A stretch of DNA of 64,000 nt, taken from assembly GCF_022539665.2 (NCBI RefSeq), contig NC_081331.1, positions 2,266,501-2,330,500 of the forward strand, written 5' to 3'. The notes under the pieces are model-generated. The model had not been told where the DNA came from, did not search any database, and was given only the letters and a program-made list of their open reading frames with translations. This document shows, one piece after another, positions 1-12,987 of this stretch. The translations under genes were made by a program, and so were the position numbers. The number at the start of each line of letters is the position of its first letter. Position 1 is the first letter of the stretch. Source of the DNA: Daphnia carinata. Taxonomy: Eukaryota > Arthropoda > Branchiopoda > Diplostraca > Daphniidae.

Positions 1-1902
1 ACGGATGGTTGACAAACACCAAACCGTGTTGTCGTTTTCAAAAAAGAGTGGCCAAGGTTCATTTAGACCTGTCGCGGTTGCCAAGCACCTTCCATCGACC
101 ACACCCATAATATCGGCACTAGTGTGTTCATAATAACAGAGGCCAGTTTGGAAGGGAGGAGGCAGATTTGTTCGAACAATCAACCTTCACGTGTCGTTCA
201 AAACGAGATTACCATACGGAGTCCGATGAGTTTGCCATTGTCTTTTGCTCTTTCTCACACACACACAAACAAATGCGACAATTGTTTTGTTTTGTTTTTG
301 ATAGCAAAAAAAGCCGCTTCATCTAGAAGGGCCATTGTTGTCAAACTGAAATAGACCTACCGCAGAGGAAGGCCTTTCTCCCTTGGTTGTCCTCATTTGT
401 GATGTGATTAGTCGGCGTAGAGTATAGAGGCCAACCTAAGTAGGTGATTGACACTTGTCAATGTGAAGGGGGTCAACCATTTGACGAGCCGTTGAACGGG
501 ACCACCGTGATTTTCAACTCGTTTTTTATTGACGATTTGAATACCATCGTGGACGGACGCTGTGATGTCATTGTTGAAAACAAAAGAACATCGAAACTTC
601 CCCCATTTTTTTTTTTATTGCCATTCTTTCCTCGTGCTTTGAAAGCCTTTCTACAACACATCGACACACAAATGATGTGTATCAAGTTCATTACAGCCGG
701 GGTGGTCTCTCTGAAACACACACACATGCATAGATTAAATGGCCTATAGCTCATTTTCATTTGCTTTTGAATATCCTCAAGGACCTATTTAGAGAGGCCA
801 AGAAAAGAAAAAAAGGCTATACATATATCTCTCTTTTCTTTTCTTGACTGACTCGTTCCGTTCCATCTCCGCCCATATTTCTTCTTCCTCCTTTTCATTT
901 TATATGCATGTGTTTAAGGAGGGAAGAAAAAGGCCTGCGGTATTCCTTTGAATTTCAGTCCCAGCTGAAAGAGGCCAGTAGGGAAAACTGGACAGCCGCT
1001 CTTGGGACACTTGTTTTATTATTATTATTTTTTTTTTTTTCATCCGGCCAAAGAGAGCGAAAACACACAGAGTTTTCCCAAGAAAAAGAAAAAGGGACCT
1101 CATCATTGACATGTATAATAGGGGCAACATGTAGGACGAAACATTTGAAATCGTCATCGCAGCGGCTTTTGTTTTATTTCTCTGATATTCTCTGAGGGAC
1201 CTTAACGGCAGATATGCAATGGAAGTGGGCGGAGGGGAAGGATGTATACTGGTATCTATCAAGACCCGATTTCGTTTGCCCTCCTTTCCTTTGGGTTTTT
1301 TATAGCGCGTTTGGTGGCCCTTTCTACCTTGAAGCCGCTAGTTCTTTGTCCTTCTCTCATCAAGAAGGCCGATGTGAGAACATCTCGCTAGTTGTATAGA
1401 CTCGCACAAGTTTATATGTGTACATAATTTTTTTTTAAAGGTAAGATGGGCCTGAAAAATACGAGAGGGGGGAAAATAAAAGCAAAGCAACCCAACACAA
1501 AAAGGCCGGACAAACCAATATTTGAACTTTGGCTTTTGTTCGCTCTGGATCCTCAAAATACGTTTTTTTATGACCTTTTAAGAATCTCCAGAAAGTTCAG
1601 AAGAAAGAAAGAAAAGAAGGGTGCCTTCGCATTGGACTGATGGCGGTCTACGATCGTATAAATTCTAATACGATGGGTCAATATCTCTCTATGGAGTTCA
1701 AACATTGTTGAAATGCTTAAACGACCGTTTGCCACCCTTTTGCGCTCGTTTTCAAACCAAATGATTACATAATGACGATGTGCTACTACTCTAAAAAGAA
1801 AAGATTTATCATTCCAAATCAGCTAGAAATAGCCCCAAATTCCAAAAGATAGAACACATTCAAATAATGGTTTTTTTTATTTTTAAATCATCATTTTTGC
1901 AG
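1..1902. other. Non-coding stretch upstream of the Sp-family exon (probably intron)
   Basis: No coding exon can be supported here. The only firm signal is the polypyrimidine-AG acceptor at its right edge (AG at 1901-1902), so at least the right part is probably intron 1 of the Sp gene. Vertebrate Sp8/Sp9 begin with a very short coding exon. The corresponding first exon here must end on a codon boundary (phase 0); it may be hidden in this stretch or lie left of the window. Short A/T homopolymers are scattered through it, for example near 1020-1040. Confidence 0.5.
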
Positions 1903-3755
1903 GAGCATCCAGGATTGAGAGGCACACCGTTGGCCATGCTGGCCGCCCAGTGCAGCAAACTGTCGTCCAAGAGTCCGCCTCCATTGGCTGACGCTGCCGT
2001 CGGCAAGGGATTCCACCCGTGGAAGAAATCGTCGGCCGGAGGTAACAACACGAACGCATCCAGCACGACGGCCACAGCCACGAGCGGAAACAACACGTTG
2101 GCTACCTCTTCCGCATCGACCGGGGGCCTCAACAACAACAATAACAACAACGGCCAATTCAACGGCGTTCAGAACGGACAGGCTGGCCAGCGGCAGGCCA
2201 GCGCCACGACGACAAACACCAACACGTCGGCCGTAACGAGCTTGGGCGCTGCAACGGCTACGGGTCTGGGCATGGCCGGCTATCACCAGAGACCCGGAAT
2301 GGGAGCTACAGCGGCTGGTTCTTACGGAGGGGATCTGTACTTCAGCCATCCGCATCAAACAGCGGATATGTACCCAAGGACGGCCCACCATCCCTACGAG
2401 CAGGCGTGGCAGTTCCAGCAGCACGTCAAACAAGAAGCGGCCAGTGTCAACGGGTCCAGCTGGTGGGATATGCACCAAGCGGCAGCCGCTGGCGGATGGC
2501 TGGACATGAGCGGAGCTACGGCGATGCCGTCGCATCACACCTCGGCGATGCACGCGGCTGCGGCCGCCGCCGCCGCCTCGGCCGCCTACTCCAGCGACTA
2601 CTCGGCCTCGCTGGCTGCGGCCGGCAGCACGGCCCATTTGCTCTCGACTGGACAACACCTGCTGCAGGACACGTACAAATCGATGCAACAACACCACTCG
2701 TCCGTCACGGCACCTTTCGGCGTCGGTCTGGGAACGGCCGGACATCAAGCGACGGCCGCGTCCGTCTCTTCCGCCGCCACATCAGCCCATCAGGTAAACA
2801 CCTTCCTTCCATTCTAAATAGCTTTTATTTTGATTATTCCAAAACAAGAATTGTATGTACTAACGTCAAACATTCGTTGTTGATTGGTCGTTAGGTTCCG
2901 TCGCCTCGCTCGTCGCGTCGCTACACGGGCCGAGCCACTTGCGACTGCCCCAACTGCCAGGAGGCGGACCGTCTGGGCCCTGCCGGCGCCCATTTGCGCA
3001 AGCGCAACATCCACAGTTGCCACATCCCCGGCTGCGGCAAAGTCTACGGGAAGACGTCGCACTTGAAAGCCCATCTGCGCTGGCACACGGGCGAGCGTCC
3101 GTTCGTCTGCAACTGGCTCTTCTGCGGCAAAAGATTCACCCGCTCCGACGAGCTGCAGCGCCACTTGCGGACCCACACGGGCGAGAAGCGCTTCGCCTGC
3201 CCGGTTTGCAACAAGCGTTTCATGCGCTCCGATCACCTCAGCAAGCACGTCAAGACGCACAGCGCTGGCGGTGGAGGCGGAAGCGGCGGAGGCACCGGCA
3301 GCGGAGGCAGCGGTAAGGGAGGATCCAGCAGTTGCGGATCCTGTTCGGAATCGGAAGAAGGCGCCGATGATCGCGATTGCAACAGCCAATCTGAACCGCC
3401 AGGTAGCGTCAGCTCGCCCGGAGCCAATTCTTCCGTCAACAGCCCGACTCCGGTCCAGCAGCAGCAGCAGCAACAACAGCAGCAACAACAACAGCAGCAG
3501 CAACAGTTGCACCACCCCCACCATTTGCCGATCGTCGGCCACCATCCCCACCATCCGCACCACCACCATCATAATATGATGATGCTCCAGCATCACACGG
3601 ACATGCACCACCACCATCAGCAGGTTATGCACTCGCTTCACCATCCGCTGCATCATCATCATCAGCTGGGCATCGGTGGCCACCATCACGCCGGCCATCA
3701 CCATCACCTGGGAGTCGTTGATGCTGTTGGCGATCACATTAAATCGGGCCATTAA
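1903..3755 (+). CDS. Sp8: Sp8/Sp9-type (Sp6-9 group) C2H2 zinc-finger transcription factor, 5' end missing
   Basis: Nuclear DNA-binding regulator of the Sp/Buttonhead family; family members bind GC/GT boxes and act in limb and neural patterning. Two exons are seen: 1903-2793 and 2895-3755, joined across a 101-bp GT..AG intron, phase 0 on both sides (583 codons before the stop). The first exon opens with the Sp box ([12 protein letters not shown], about residues 8-19) and the group motif KGFHPWKKS (35-43), then Ala/Gly/Asn-rich activation-type sequence with SSWWDMH. The second exon has the Btd box (CDCPNC, about 313-318) followed by three C2H2 fingers at about 339-361, 369-391 and 399-419, with RSDELQRH and RSDHLSKH recognition helices. 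After the fingers come a Gly/Ser linker, a polyglutamine run and a His-rich tail. The Sp box and KGFHPW motif place it in Sp6-9, closest by eye to Sp8/Sp9. The ATG at 1867 lies upstream of the acceptor and is not the start. Confidence 0.95.
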
Positions 3756-4144
3756 TTTCTCTTTATTACTATTATTATTATTAATATTATTATTGTTTTG
3801 GCGTGGCGTGGCGCCAAGTTTGAAAACAAAAAATGCAGAACCACTTTTGATTTTTCTTGAAGAAAAAAGACATTAACGGAAACCAAATTTGCATAAAGTA
3901 AATGTTGAAAGCACCAATTTTTTTTTTTTTTGGTTTTGTTTTAGATACCAAGCTTGCATTTGGTCCCCCTTCCTCCAACCGTCTCCGAAGGCAACGTTTC
4001 TTTGAATGTTTGCCTCTGCTCGCCTCGCCCCCCTGAATGTGAATATTTTTTCTTAACCTTAACTCTAAACTTTGTATGCATATGAATCCCCAAGAGCTGA
4101 ATTGAATGTCGAGACGTTGACAAAAGCAAAAGTTTGAAAAAGAA

Positions 4145-4179
<35 letters not shown>

Positions 4180-4557
4180 AGAAAGAAAATGTTTGCTTCA
4201 ATCGCGCGAACTTTGTGAAGGTTCGTCATCGCGTAACGTGAATTACAGATATTAAAAATATACTATATGTAAACTATACACACATTATTACCACCCAATC
4301 ATTGTCTCATGTTTACACCTGTGTTCTCGTATCGTGTAATTGTCCCATTTTGTACTTGGAACTGCCGACTCAATTTCATTTTCATTGTTTGTTTTCCCTT
4401 TTGTTCTTGTGCGTGAGTGGACGACTTTGAGCGATCGGCTTCACGACCACGACAAAAATTGAATTTGACGAAAAACAAAAAACAAAAAAAAAACTGCTGA
4501 CAGTGACAAATGAATCAGCCTATTATTAAAACGATTATATACATATTTTGATTTGAT

Positions 4558-4560
<3 letters not shown>

Positions 4561-4600
<40 letters not shown>
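4561..4600. repeat. 40-base poly(A) run
   Basis: Uninterrupted adenines on the plus strand. Homopolymers this long are slippage-prone and often mis-sized in assemblies. A second, shorter run lies at 4146-4177. Confidence 0.95.
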
Positions 4601-4603
<3 letters not shown>

Positions 4604-4721
4604 GCGATGATGACTGTTGGGCGAAGTATATAACAGTCCAATTTCTCCGATCGTCGACAATGGCCCTCCCAGCAGCGTATTGTGTAATATACATCCTCTA
4701 CAGTGAGTGAATGTGTCTGAT

Positions 4722-4724
<3 letters not shown>

Positions 4725-4760
<36 letters not shown>
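4725..4760. repeat. (GT)18 microsatellite
   Basis: Dinucleotide GT repeat within the presumed 3' UTR or flank of the Sp gene. Alternating purine-pyrimidine tracts can adopt Z-DNA; no function is implied here. Confidence 0.95.
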
Positions 4761-4763
<3 letters not shown>

Positions 4764-5340
4764 GAAAAATGATGGATGATGTGATGTCAAACATGAAACG
4801 ATTTCCTCGTCTTTTTATTTTTTTTTTTTCTTCTAATATTTCTTCCTCCACTTAACGGCCTGTACAGAATTTGAAAAGGCGCGCCCTAAAATGTTGGCCC
4901 GTTCATTTGTTTCTTTTATTCTCTTCGATTTTTTTTTTGTTTTTCGTTTATCATGTGGCAGACACAACACAACATTTGGCAGACAATAAAAAAAAAAAAA
5001 ACTGACAAATTTGCGGTGACTCTCCCAGTGTTTTTGGTGTATCGGCTTTCTGTCCAATCAGAATTTTATTATTCTTATTATTTTTTTTTTTTTTTTTTTC
5101 ACTTCTCTATTAAGCTTCATCAAATGCACCCCCCAGACAGGATACAAATGTACGTGGACATGAATTCTTATTTTTTAGGCCATCAAAACTCTCGTTGTGT
5201 TGTACCGATTACGCCCCCGTGTCTTTTCCCACACCCACTACACATCGAGGCTCTTTGCCTTGATCGCCTCCCCCCGATTGTGTTGTCTCTTTCCCTTTTT
5301 TTTTTTTTTTGGCCACACTGTTTCTGATTATAAAAGTACA

Positions 5341-8300
5341 TACGATGACTCTTTATATATTATATCGATCAACTGAGCTTTGTTATATACACGGTTTTTT
5401 TTTCATTTGAAAACAACGGCATGGTTTTCATTGAACTAGTGAACCAAAAGGACCTAACAGTTTTGCGATCAAACACAAAAAAAAAATGTCATGAGAATAG
5501 GAATTGAATTTTCGAATCGCTTCGCATCTCATCCATCAAAGCCTCGCTTTTATTTCGTATCTCGCTGCGTGTTTCGATATAATCACGACTATGTCTAGCA
5601 ACTCATTCAACGCACATATATGCACACACGTTCTGACACACAGATGCTAGTACAATAGCCTTAAAAGGTAATTTTTTGTGTATATTTTCCAAAGACAGGA
5701 CTCGTCTTCATTATGAGCATGGTCAATAACTCCATCAGCTTTTTTTTTTTTTTCTTTGGCTTTATTATTAACCAATTAACTACATTAGATGAGAGAGAAT
5801 ATCGAGTATGTACGATACAACTTCATCATTCTGTAATAGTCCTCTGTGCGTGCCTATGTTCCGTAGTGAAGCAATTTAAAGTTGATGGAAAAGCCAAAAG
5901 AAAATTGTGATAACATCGGGACCCGACAAAATGGCGAGGCCGTGACCGAAACAGTGCGCAACACGCAATAGTTGGGAGAGACTCTTCTTTAACGTTCTAA
6001 TGGAACTTGTACGCACGTAGAGAGTCTGTTCACCTTTTTTTTTCGTGTTTTATTAGCAAATGAGCACAGATCTCATTTGTTTCTTTGCTCTTTCATTATC
6101 GGAATGTAATGCTGGCCGTTAATTTGGTGTTGGGGAAATGATAATGGAAAACACAACAAAAGGGAAAATAGACAATGGGATCACCGTGGAGATGAAAACA
6201 CATCGGCCGTATTGTCTCTGTATTTAAAAAAAAAATAATAAAAGTATATTTAGACACACAACACGGCATTAGGGAAGGCTGGCCAAAGAGGGGCGGTACT
6301 TTTAGTTGACTTCGGAGCAAATCACGAGCTATAAGAAGCCCTAGTAAAAAGAACGACCCCCCTCTCCTTACAAAAAACAATCCTCTCTGGAACTCTGGAA
6401 CTTTAGTTTTTTTTAAAGCGATGGATTAAATTAAAAATTAAAAATAGGTTAGTAATGAAAAAAAAAAAAAGAACAAAGAAATTAAACATTTGCTTATCGA
6501 AATCTTATAAACGTGTACGCCACCGAATTGAACAACCAAAAAATGAAGAGAGGCCCAGAAAAAAAAAAACACACACACACAAAAAAGGAACCTTTTGTTT
6601 CTTTATTTCTTTTTATATAACTCGTCCCGCTTATAGTTTTTTCTTTTTTTTTTTTTTTCATCTTCTGAAACAAGAAGAAACCCAGGGAAAAAAAAAAAAA
6701 TTATTCTTGGTGGTTGCGTCTTAACGGCGCCGCCGCCGCAGACCCTTCTTTTCTTGCCTCCCACCTACCCTCTTATACCTTTTCTTATTTTTTCTTTTTT
6801 CTTTTTAAATTTTTATATACATAAATGGCGCCACGCGTGCCCGCGTCCAAAAGGTATATGCACACTCAAGAGCCTACCCTTCATTCTTCTAACTTTTTCC
6901 CCTCACCCGTTCTTCGACTTCTTTAGATCGTCGTCGTCCTTTTCTGTGAGCCATTGAAGAGCAGCGGCGGCCATTGAACATCACGACGATGCCCGAGGCT
7001 TTGAAAATTCTTAATTTAAAATAAAAAAATGAAACAGAGGGTCGGGGGGGGGGGGGGGGGAGAAAGAAATAGATGTAGCCCTTTCTTTAAAATCTAATCC
7101 CGGACTTTTTTCGGATAGGCCTTCCGCGGTCTTCCAATAGAAACACGCCCTTTTTTTTGTGTTAGGGTCCCATGTCTATTCCCCTCAACTAAAGGAAAAC
7201 AGTCCCCCCCCCCCCCTCCTCAACCTCCTTCATCCCCAGTAAGAAAAGTCGGCATTTCTACGTAAGGTGTACCTGCCGTGTTTGTTGTAATAAGCCGGCC
7301 TGTAAACAAGTCGCAACGTATAGAGAAACTCTTCTATATCCAGATACAACCGTAAGGCTTCCGTAACACGGCAAATTAAATATTAGGGCGCAGGATAAAA
7401 AGTCCTAATCAACCGTTATTTGTTATTCTGAATAACAGGGACGGGGAAGAAGAAAAGCCTTTTTTTTTTCGTGAAAATGACACGACCGCGTGACATTTAG
7501 CGAAAAGAAAAAAAAAAACACACGCGACCCGCCTCGCTCTATGTTCATTTGCAGATTGTTTGTCATACACACTTTGTTGCGTGTCGTAAGGTAATAAAAC
7601 ATAGTTGCATTTCCGGTTGGAATGCCATCATTAGCCGCCAACGACAAATGATCATAATAAAAAGAGGTTTGGCATTTCTGCAATTCAGCGGCCACATAAA
7701 GTGTCTGCGTGGATGTGGATGTGTATATACGTATTTTGAAGTGCACGCCAATGTTTGGAACGAAAACCGTTTGAGGTTTTCGGGAATGACCGGCTTTTTA
7801 TTATTTATGGTTCTCTCGCCAGGTTGGCACGCACGCACAGCAACAGGAATTTCAACTGTCGAATTTGTTAAACGGATTTCGTTAAAGGGCTATAACGTTC
7901 ATCGAATGTTGGAAAATGGTACAGGTGCGCCCAGTGCCTGTTCCATTTCGGAAGAAACAAGCCATAGGGGATAATCGTTCTTAAATAACGGGCCAGCGAT
8001 AACAAATGGTTTTAACCGGCTTAATATACTCGCTGAGTTAGTGAGTCGTTCAACTGTCAATGTCAATGAGAGTCAAACAAATTTTTGGTTCTTATTCGTT
8101 TCAACGAACGTTCCCTCCCAAACAATCTACGCCGTTTCTATACGCTAAATATGCGCATAGTAGCTGCGTATAGTTTTTTTTTTACGTACACTCGGCTATA
8201 AATAAAAATATCAAAGAACTAGACCAGCCACAGTTTTCGGTTCGAAAATAAAAATGACAAGGCCTTCAGACAGCACCTGTAATTAAACATCACCTCCTCC

Positions 8301-11300
8301 CTTTTCTTTTCTCCGAAAATAAAAGTCTAAGAATCGCTTCGAACTTTAAAAAAAAAAAATGGCTAAATTACACAATGCTTCTTTTTTTTTTTTTTCTTAT
8401 TTACTGTGTATATTATAGGCTTCTTCTTTTTTTTTTTTTTTTATCCTCCCCCTGTTGCGCAAAAGGATCTCACCTTTCACCGGTCGCACCGCCGCGGAAG
8501 TTGTCGCTGATATGGCGGCGGCGGCGTCGGGCGGCAGAATATGATGACACCTCATGCGTCTTTACCTAAAAATTCAACCCGACGCCGTCACTATAGACAC
8601 AAAAACATACGATGGGTGTTGCTGGGGCTTCGAATGATGCAGTGCGCAACGCATATTTTATTATATTTTATTTTTTTTTTCGGTTCTTGAATTTTGTTTG
8701 TTGCGGTAAAAAAAAAAAAAAAAAAATAAAAAAAAATAATACTGGCGGTAGTTTTCCTTTTGCGCAAGATTCTTTCTATGAGGGCACATTATAATGCTGT
8801 TATATACTGAATAATTTTTGCGCTATTCCGATGAAGGCAGACGGGCCCCAGCTGCTGGCCAACAGGAAACGGCACGACATGAAATACAAGCGGGGGGAAA
8901 GCAAAAAAAAAAAAAAAAAAAAAAGGAAGATGAATACACAAACAACCGAGCCATCATAATTCACTGGCTTAGAGTTGAATAGATAAAAGAGAAATGCAAG
9001 GAGACGGAAGACAGAAAACATAGACGCAGACGTGATCACCATCAGTCATTAATAAGCTGTTAAGCCATTCTTTAGCTGTGTGTCTATCTAACGCACGGCT
9101 AAACAAACATGGCCGATTAGACGAAAGACGATGGCCAAAAAAAAAAAAAAAGAAAGAAAGGAAGAAAAACCTTGTCTGCCATCTTTATATCGTTTGCCCT
9201 TTTGATATTTAAATCAACTTGGCTCGCGCGCTCTACACGAACGGCATAGGCGCTTTCGGGATGCGTTGCTAATGGCGACGTGCGCCATCGTATAGACAAT
9301 TCACGAAGACGAAAGACTTTATTATTTACGACCGGACATAATAAACAGATTGTTTGTTTTTCCTCTAACCAAAAATACTGCGGAACGTGTGTACAATCTT
9401 TTTAGAAACCGTTTGCAAACAGAACGGCCACAGCAAAAAAAGATGGAACCCCTCACAGTATTTTAGGAAGAAAGATGGGCCGGGGTCAACACATCCATGA
9501 CCAACTGAGAGCTGATTAGCATGCCAATGGAGGAGGGGGGGGGGAGAGAAGTATTGGTGAGCGAGGAAAAGAAAAAAAAAAAAAGCACAGACGAAAGAAG
9601 GAAAAAAAAAAAAAAAAAAAGGTGAGAAAGAAGAAGCCCAAAATGAATGCGCTCTTCGTGGCGGCATAACTCAGGTTAGCGTATGATGGAATACAATCGA
9701 GTATTTTCTTTGAAAAAAAGGGAAACGTTCGGTGCTGCTTTAGATGACCTGTTCCCGTTGGCAACAACACTGTGTAACGTTCTGACTGATATTCGACCTG
9801 TCTGCGCTTTTGATGTTGGCCCTTTTTTTTTTGCATAGGACGTGGCAGCCATTCCCTTTAATTTTATTTTTTATTTCACTTTATTTTTCTCTTTTTTTTT
9901 TTTTTTTGTGAGATGCTGTCAGCAACTCGGCAAGTGATTCAAACGCCATCACACACATGTACCGACGAGAAAAGGAAAACATCAAAAATGACTGACTGAT
10001 TTCTTCGATTGGTTTGGTTTTTTTTTTTTTTTTTTCACATCTGGCGGCGGCATCTTTTTTTCCGAACATCTAAAAAGAAATCATGTTGCGCAAGCCGCTG
10101 CGCCACATCAAGACGTTCAGTCCATAATAGAATGTGCACGTCAAAGACGTAACTAGCCAATGGCGCAACATTCAACCATCTCGTGCAAATTGATCGGTGA
10201 TTTCTTGGAAGGCGTGTGTCGTCATCAAGTCATTTTCCAATTATTACGTCACGAGGCAAAACAAGGACTGCGCAAGTTAGGAAGGAGTGTGTGTGTGTGT
10301 GTAAATCCCATTCAAAGCGGTTGGCTCATTTCAAATAGATATCTGTTTTTTTTTACGTTAGCCGCAGATGGAGATCAACACCAATGTCTATAAGCGGAAG
10401 GAGAGCCGTACATGGCGCCGTGGATGCATTTTAATTCTCCGACTTGGAACAACATCGGACAATTTGGACGTACGAAGCCAAACCAATTGTCTTGCCTTTT
10501 TCTATTTCTACGAATTGTGTGCTGCAACTGTAAAAAGCGGCTGCCTGTGTAGAGGTCGATCTTTTCTCATTTCGTTCCCCCTCTTATGCATAGCGTGCAT
10601 GAAGCATCATGTCAGACGAGAGACGGCCGAAAAAAAAAACAGCAGAAGGGCCCAGCTCTTTACAGCGCCAGGAAATTAAACTCAAAGTTCCAAAAAATAT
10701 TCATTTTCTCTCTTGCCATATACACGCCTTCCTCACCACCCACCCTACATACATATATATACAGTATATACCTTTCGTTTTTCTTTTTTGACCTATACGC
10801 CGTACTAATGTTGCGGTCGTGCTGCCCGTGTTGTTCTTCTCCTGTCTTCTCTTTTCTTTTTCCTTTTTTTTTTTTCTCTTCTCCGGCCGCGCGGCACATG
10901 GCCGTTCTTCTTTTCTTCTGGGGCCTGGGCCTTTTTTTTTTTTTTTTTTTTTCATTTTTTTGGATGGAAGAAAAAAAGAAAGGAAAACAAGGTATAAGCC
11001 AGCGCCCTTCAGGGCAGGTAGACTGGCTGTCGCCGCTCCCGGCCGCCATGCATACGCTTGCTAACAACAACGCACCGATCACCTTCTTCTTCGTTTTTCT
11101 TATGAGCGTAATCATTATTCTAAAAAATGCATGTTTTTATGTGCTGCACACAATAGGCCCTTCTATTCTCCTAATGAATTTGATTGAATAGTCCAAAAAT
11201 AAAAAAAAAAATAAAAAATTAGCCAACAAATAAAAAAGGATTTGATTCGTTTGAATTGCTTTTGTTTTGCGGTAGATATACATCTCGGGGGGTCCCCATT

Positions 11301-12418
11301 CGTCGTCGTATCTATACATCAGCGGCCTATAATAACACAAAATGTTTGGAGAGGGGAAAAAGAAAAAAGACGCACAGCGGGGCGATGACAGATTCCATGC
11401 GGTGCAATTTGCTTGTCAGCTCGGACGGGGGGGTATCAAGGCCTGCAGCATTACAGCCTAAGAGTGTGTACCTTACTACTGGAAAGTGGGGGTCAGTCAG
11501 TCAAAGAAAAAAAAAAGTCTGAATATCATTTTTTTTTTTTTTTTTTTTTTCAAATTGAGAGTTGAGGGAGAAAGAAGAAGAAAAAAAAAACTCTAATGGA
11601 GTGCGTCTCAGGTACAGAGGAGACACGTCACGATTGGAAAGGTGAGGCAGCAGGAGCGCCGTTCTTTTTGAAGTTGTCAGTTGTTCGTCAAGGAGCGAGG
11701 GGGAATAAGAGAATCTCGCCGCTCGACATCAGCCATCTTCTGCAGAAGAATAGAAAAAAAAAAAAAGAAAGAGAACTTCTTTTTGAAGTTGTTATTTGAC
11801 TCTGGCACTCGAGGAGCTGATCTCTAAAAGCAGTAGGGAGAAGAAAAAAAGAGGGGGGGGGGGGAGAAATGTAGACTTCACTCAACGAAGACGAGTTCAT
11901 AGGTAAACCTTTGTGATGAAACGAAAAAGAAAAAGAATAAACTGCAAGTGTCCGTCAAAATCATCGAGCAATCGCTTTAGGGCTCTTCCTACGTATAAAA
12001 AACTGACCAACAATAAGACATTTCTCAAGTCGACAGTCGGGGAATCAAAAAAAAAAAAAAAAATTATTTGTATTTACGTTTTAACTAAGATATGGTGTGT
12101 TACAGGCCTGGATGGCTACACTTGTAATATTATTATTATTCTTCTTTTTTTCCAATCAGAGAAAAGTTGAAACGAGGGCGGAGATTTGCCTTATTCATTT
12201 TACCCCCAGACTTTTTGTTATTGTTGCTTTGCCTTGATTATCTGGGATAGTTTGCCTGCTGTCTCGTTCTCTTTTGTGTCTACAATAACAAGATATCTAA
12301 GCAGTGACCCTCGGTCGGTGATTGTTTGAAATCGAAACATATTTTAGGCCGGCCTTTATAACCTGATCTGTTTTCTAGGCCTTGTTGGATGGACAACTGA
12401 TATTTTTGTTTTCCCTAG
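5341..12418. other. Intergenic, no gene seen
   Basis: No ORF here shows a protein motif, sustained codon bias or a paired splice structure. Longer open frames are low-complexity readings of poly-T/poly-A and CT-rich tracts (for example around 10586-11191). Visible structure is limited to homopolymers, including G and C runs near 7047-7062 and 7204-7216, and CT-rich pyrimidine tracts. It could hold distal enhancers of the Sp gene; nothing in the sequence demonstrates that. Confidence 0.5.
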
Positions 12419-12564
12419 AAAAAGAAAAAGAAATGATTACGATTGACGTGGATGGTAAAATACCATTAGATTTATACTCGTTGAGAAATGAAATGCTATT
12501 AAAACTATCGAAGGAATTACATCGTTTAATGGGATATTACTTGCAACGACTGTCCGGTTTATAT
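12419..12564 (+). other. Exon-like segment, function unknown
   Basis: A short segment bounded by a good acceptor (pyrimidine-rich ...TTCCCTAG ending at 12418) and a consensus donor (GTGAGT from 12565). Inside it an ATG at 12433 opens a 44-codon frame with no stop, reaching the donor in phase 0. The predicted peptide is Leu-rich and helical-looking (contains DLYSLRNEMLLKLSKEL). I do not recognise it, and no partner exon was found nearby. Codons are AT-rich (many TTA/CTA), unlike the Sp exons. It may be a lone exon of a dispersed gene, a non-coding RNA exon, or chance. Confidence 0.2.
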
Positions 12565-12950
12565 GTGAGTATTTATTGCTGGATGGGTGGATAGGGGGAT
12601 ATTGAGTTTCGACGACTCTGATGGATATCGAGTATCATATGGTTTTTGACTCCGGCCATTTCGGTTTTGTTTTTTAATGAAATATAAAGATGGAATTCCA
12701 ATGGACCAATGATACACACACGTAATGATGCTCGAGGCCTAGGGGATGGTCAGTCAACATTTTTACAAGGACCAGGCTCGTTCAGAAAAGGAAAAAATGG
12801 AGCGCTTGTTACACTCCATTTTGTTGTTGTGATGTAATCAAAAGATACGCGTTAGGGAACGAAGAAAAAGAACCAGGTGGGTGCAAACTATTGGCTGTGT
12901 CAGCCTCATCAGTTTGTGTTGGGGAACGGACGATCCATCTTATCGCTAAT

Positions 12951-12952
<2 letters not shown>

Positions 12953-12984
<32 letters not shown>
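12953..12984. repeat. (CT)16 microsatellite
   Basis: Perfect CT dinucleotide tract leading into a longer pyrimidine-rich stretch (to about 13010). GA/CT tracts of this kind are potential GAGA-factor or triplex-forming sites in arthropods; that is family knowledge, not shown here. Confidence 0.95.

Positions 12985-12987
<3 letters not shown>

Larger units (their letters stand above)
3756..5340 (+). other. Probable 3' UTR and flank of the Sp gene, with microsatellites
   Basis: AT-rich, non-coding sequence directly after the Sp stop codon. It holds an imperfect (ATT)n block at about 3765-3795, a 32-base A run (4146-4177), a 40-base A run (4561-4600) and a (GT)18 tract (4725-4760). An AATAAA hexamer at 4985-4990 runs into an A tract and is one candidate polyadenylation signal. 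The true 3' end cannot be fixed from sequence alone. Confidence 0.4.

Noticed and set aside
1867-1902. ATG at 1867 as the start of the Sp protein
   Set aside because: A good splice acceptor follows at 1901-1902, and the conserved sequence begins right after it; the 12 residues before it look like translated intron.
1891-2748. 285-codon open frame on the minus strand
   Set aside because: It lies antisense to the Sp gene exon. Its openness follows from GC-rich codons on the coding strand, and the plus-strand product is clearly conserved.
2814-3752. 312-codon open frame on the minus strand
   Set aside because: Antisense to the zinc-finger exon and the CAG/CAC repeats; the product is low-complexity (poly-Leu, Met/Val-rich).
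10586-11191. 201-codon plus-strand open frame
   Set aside because: It reads through long T and CT tracts, giving Phe/Leu/Ser-rich low-complexity sequence; overlapping open frames exist in several other frames of the same stretch.
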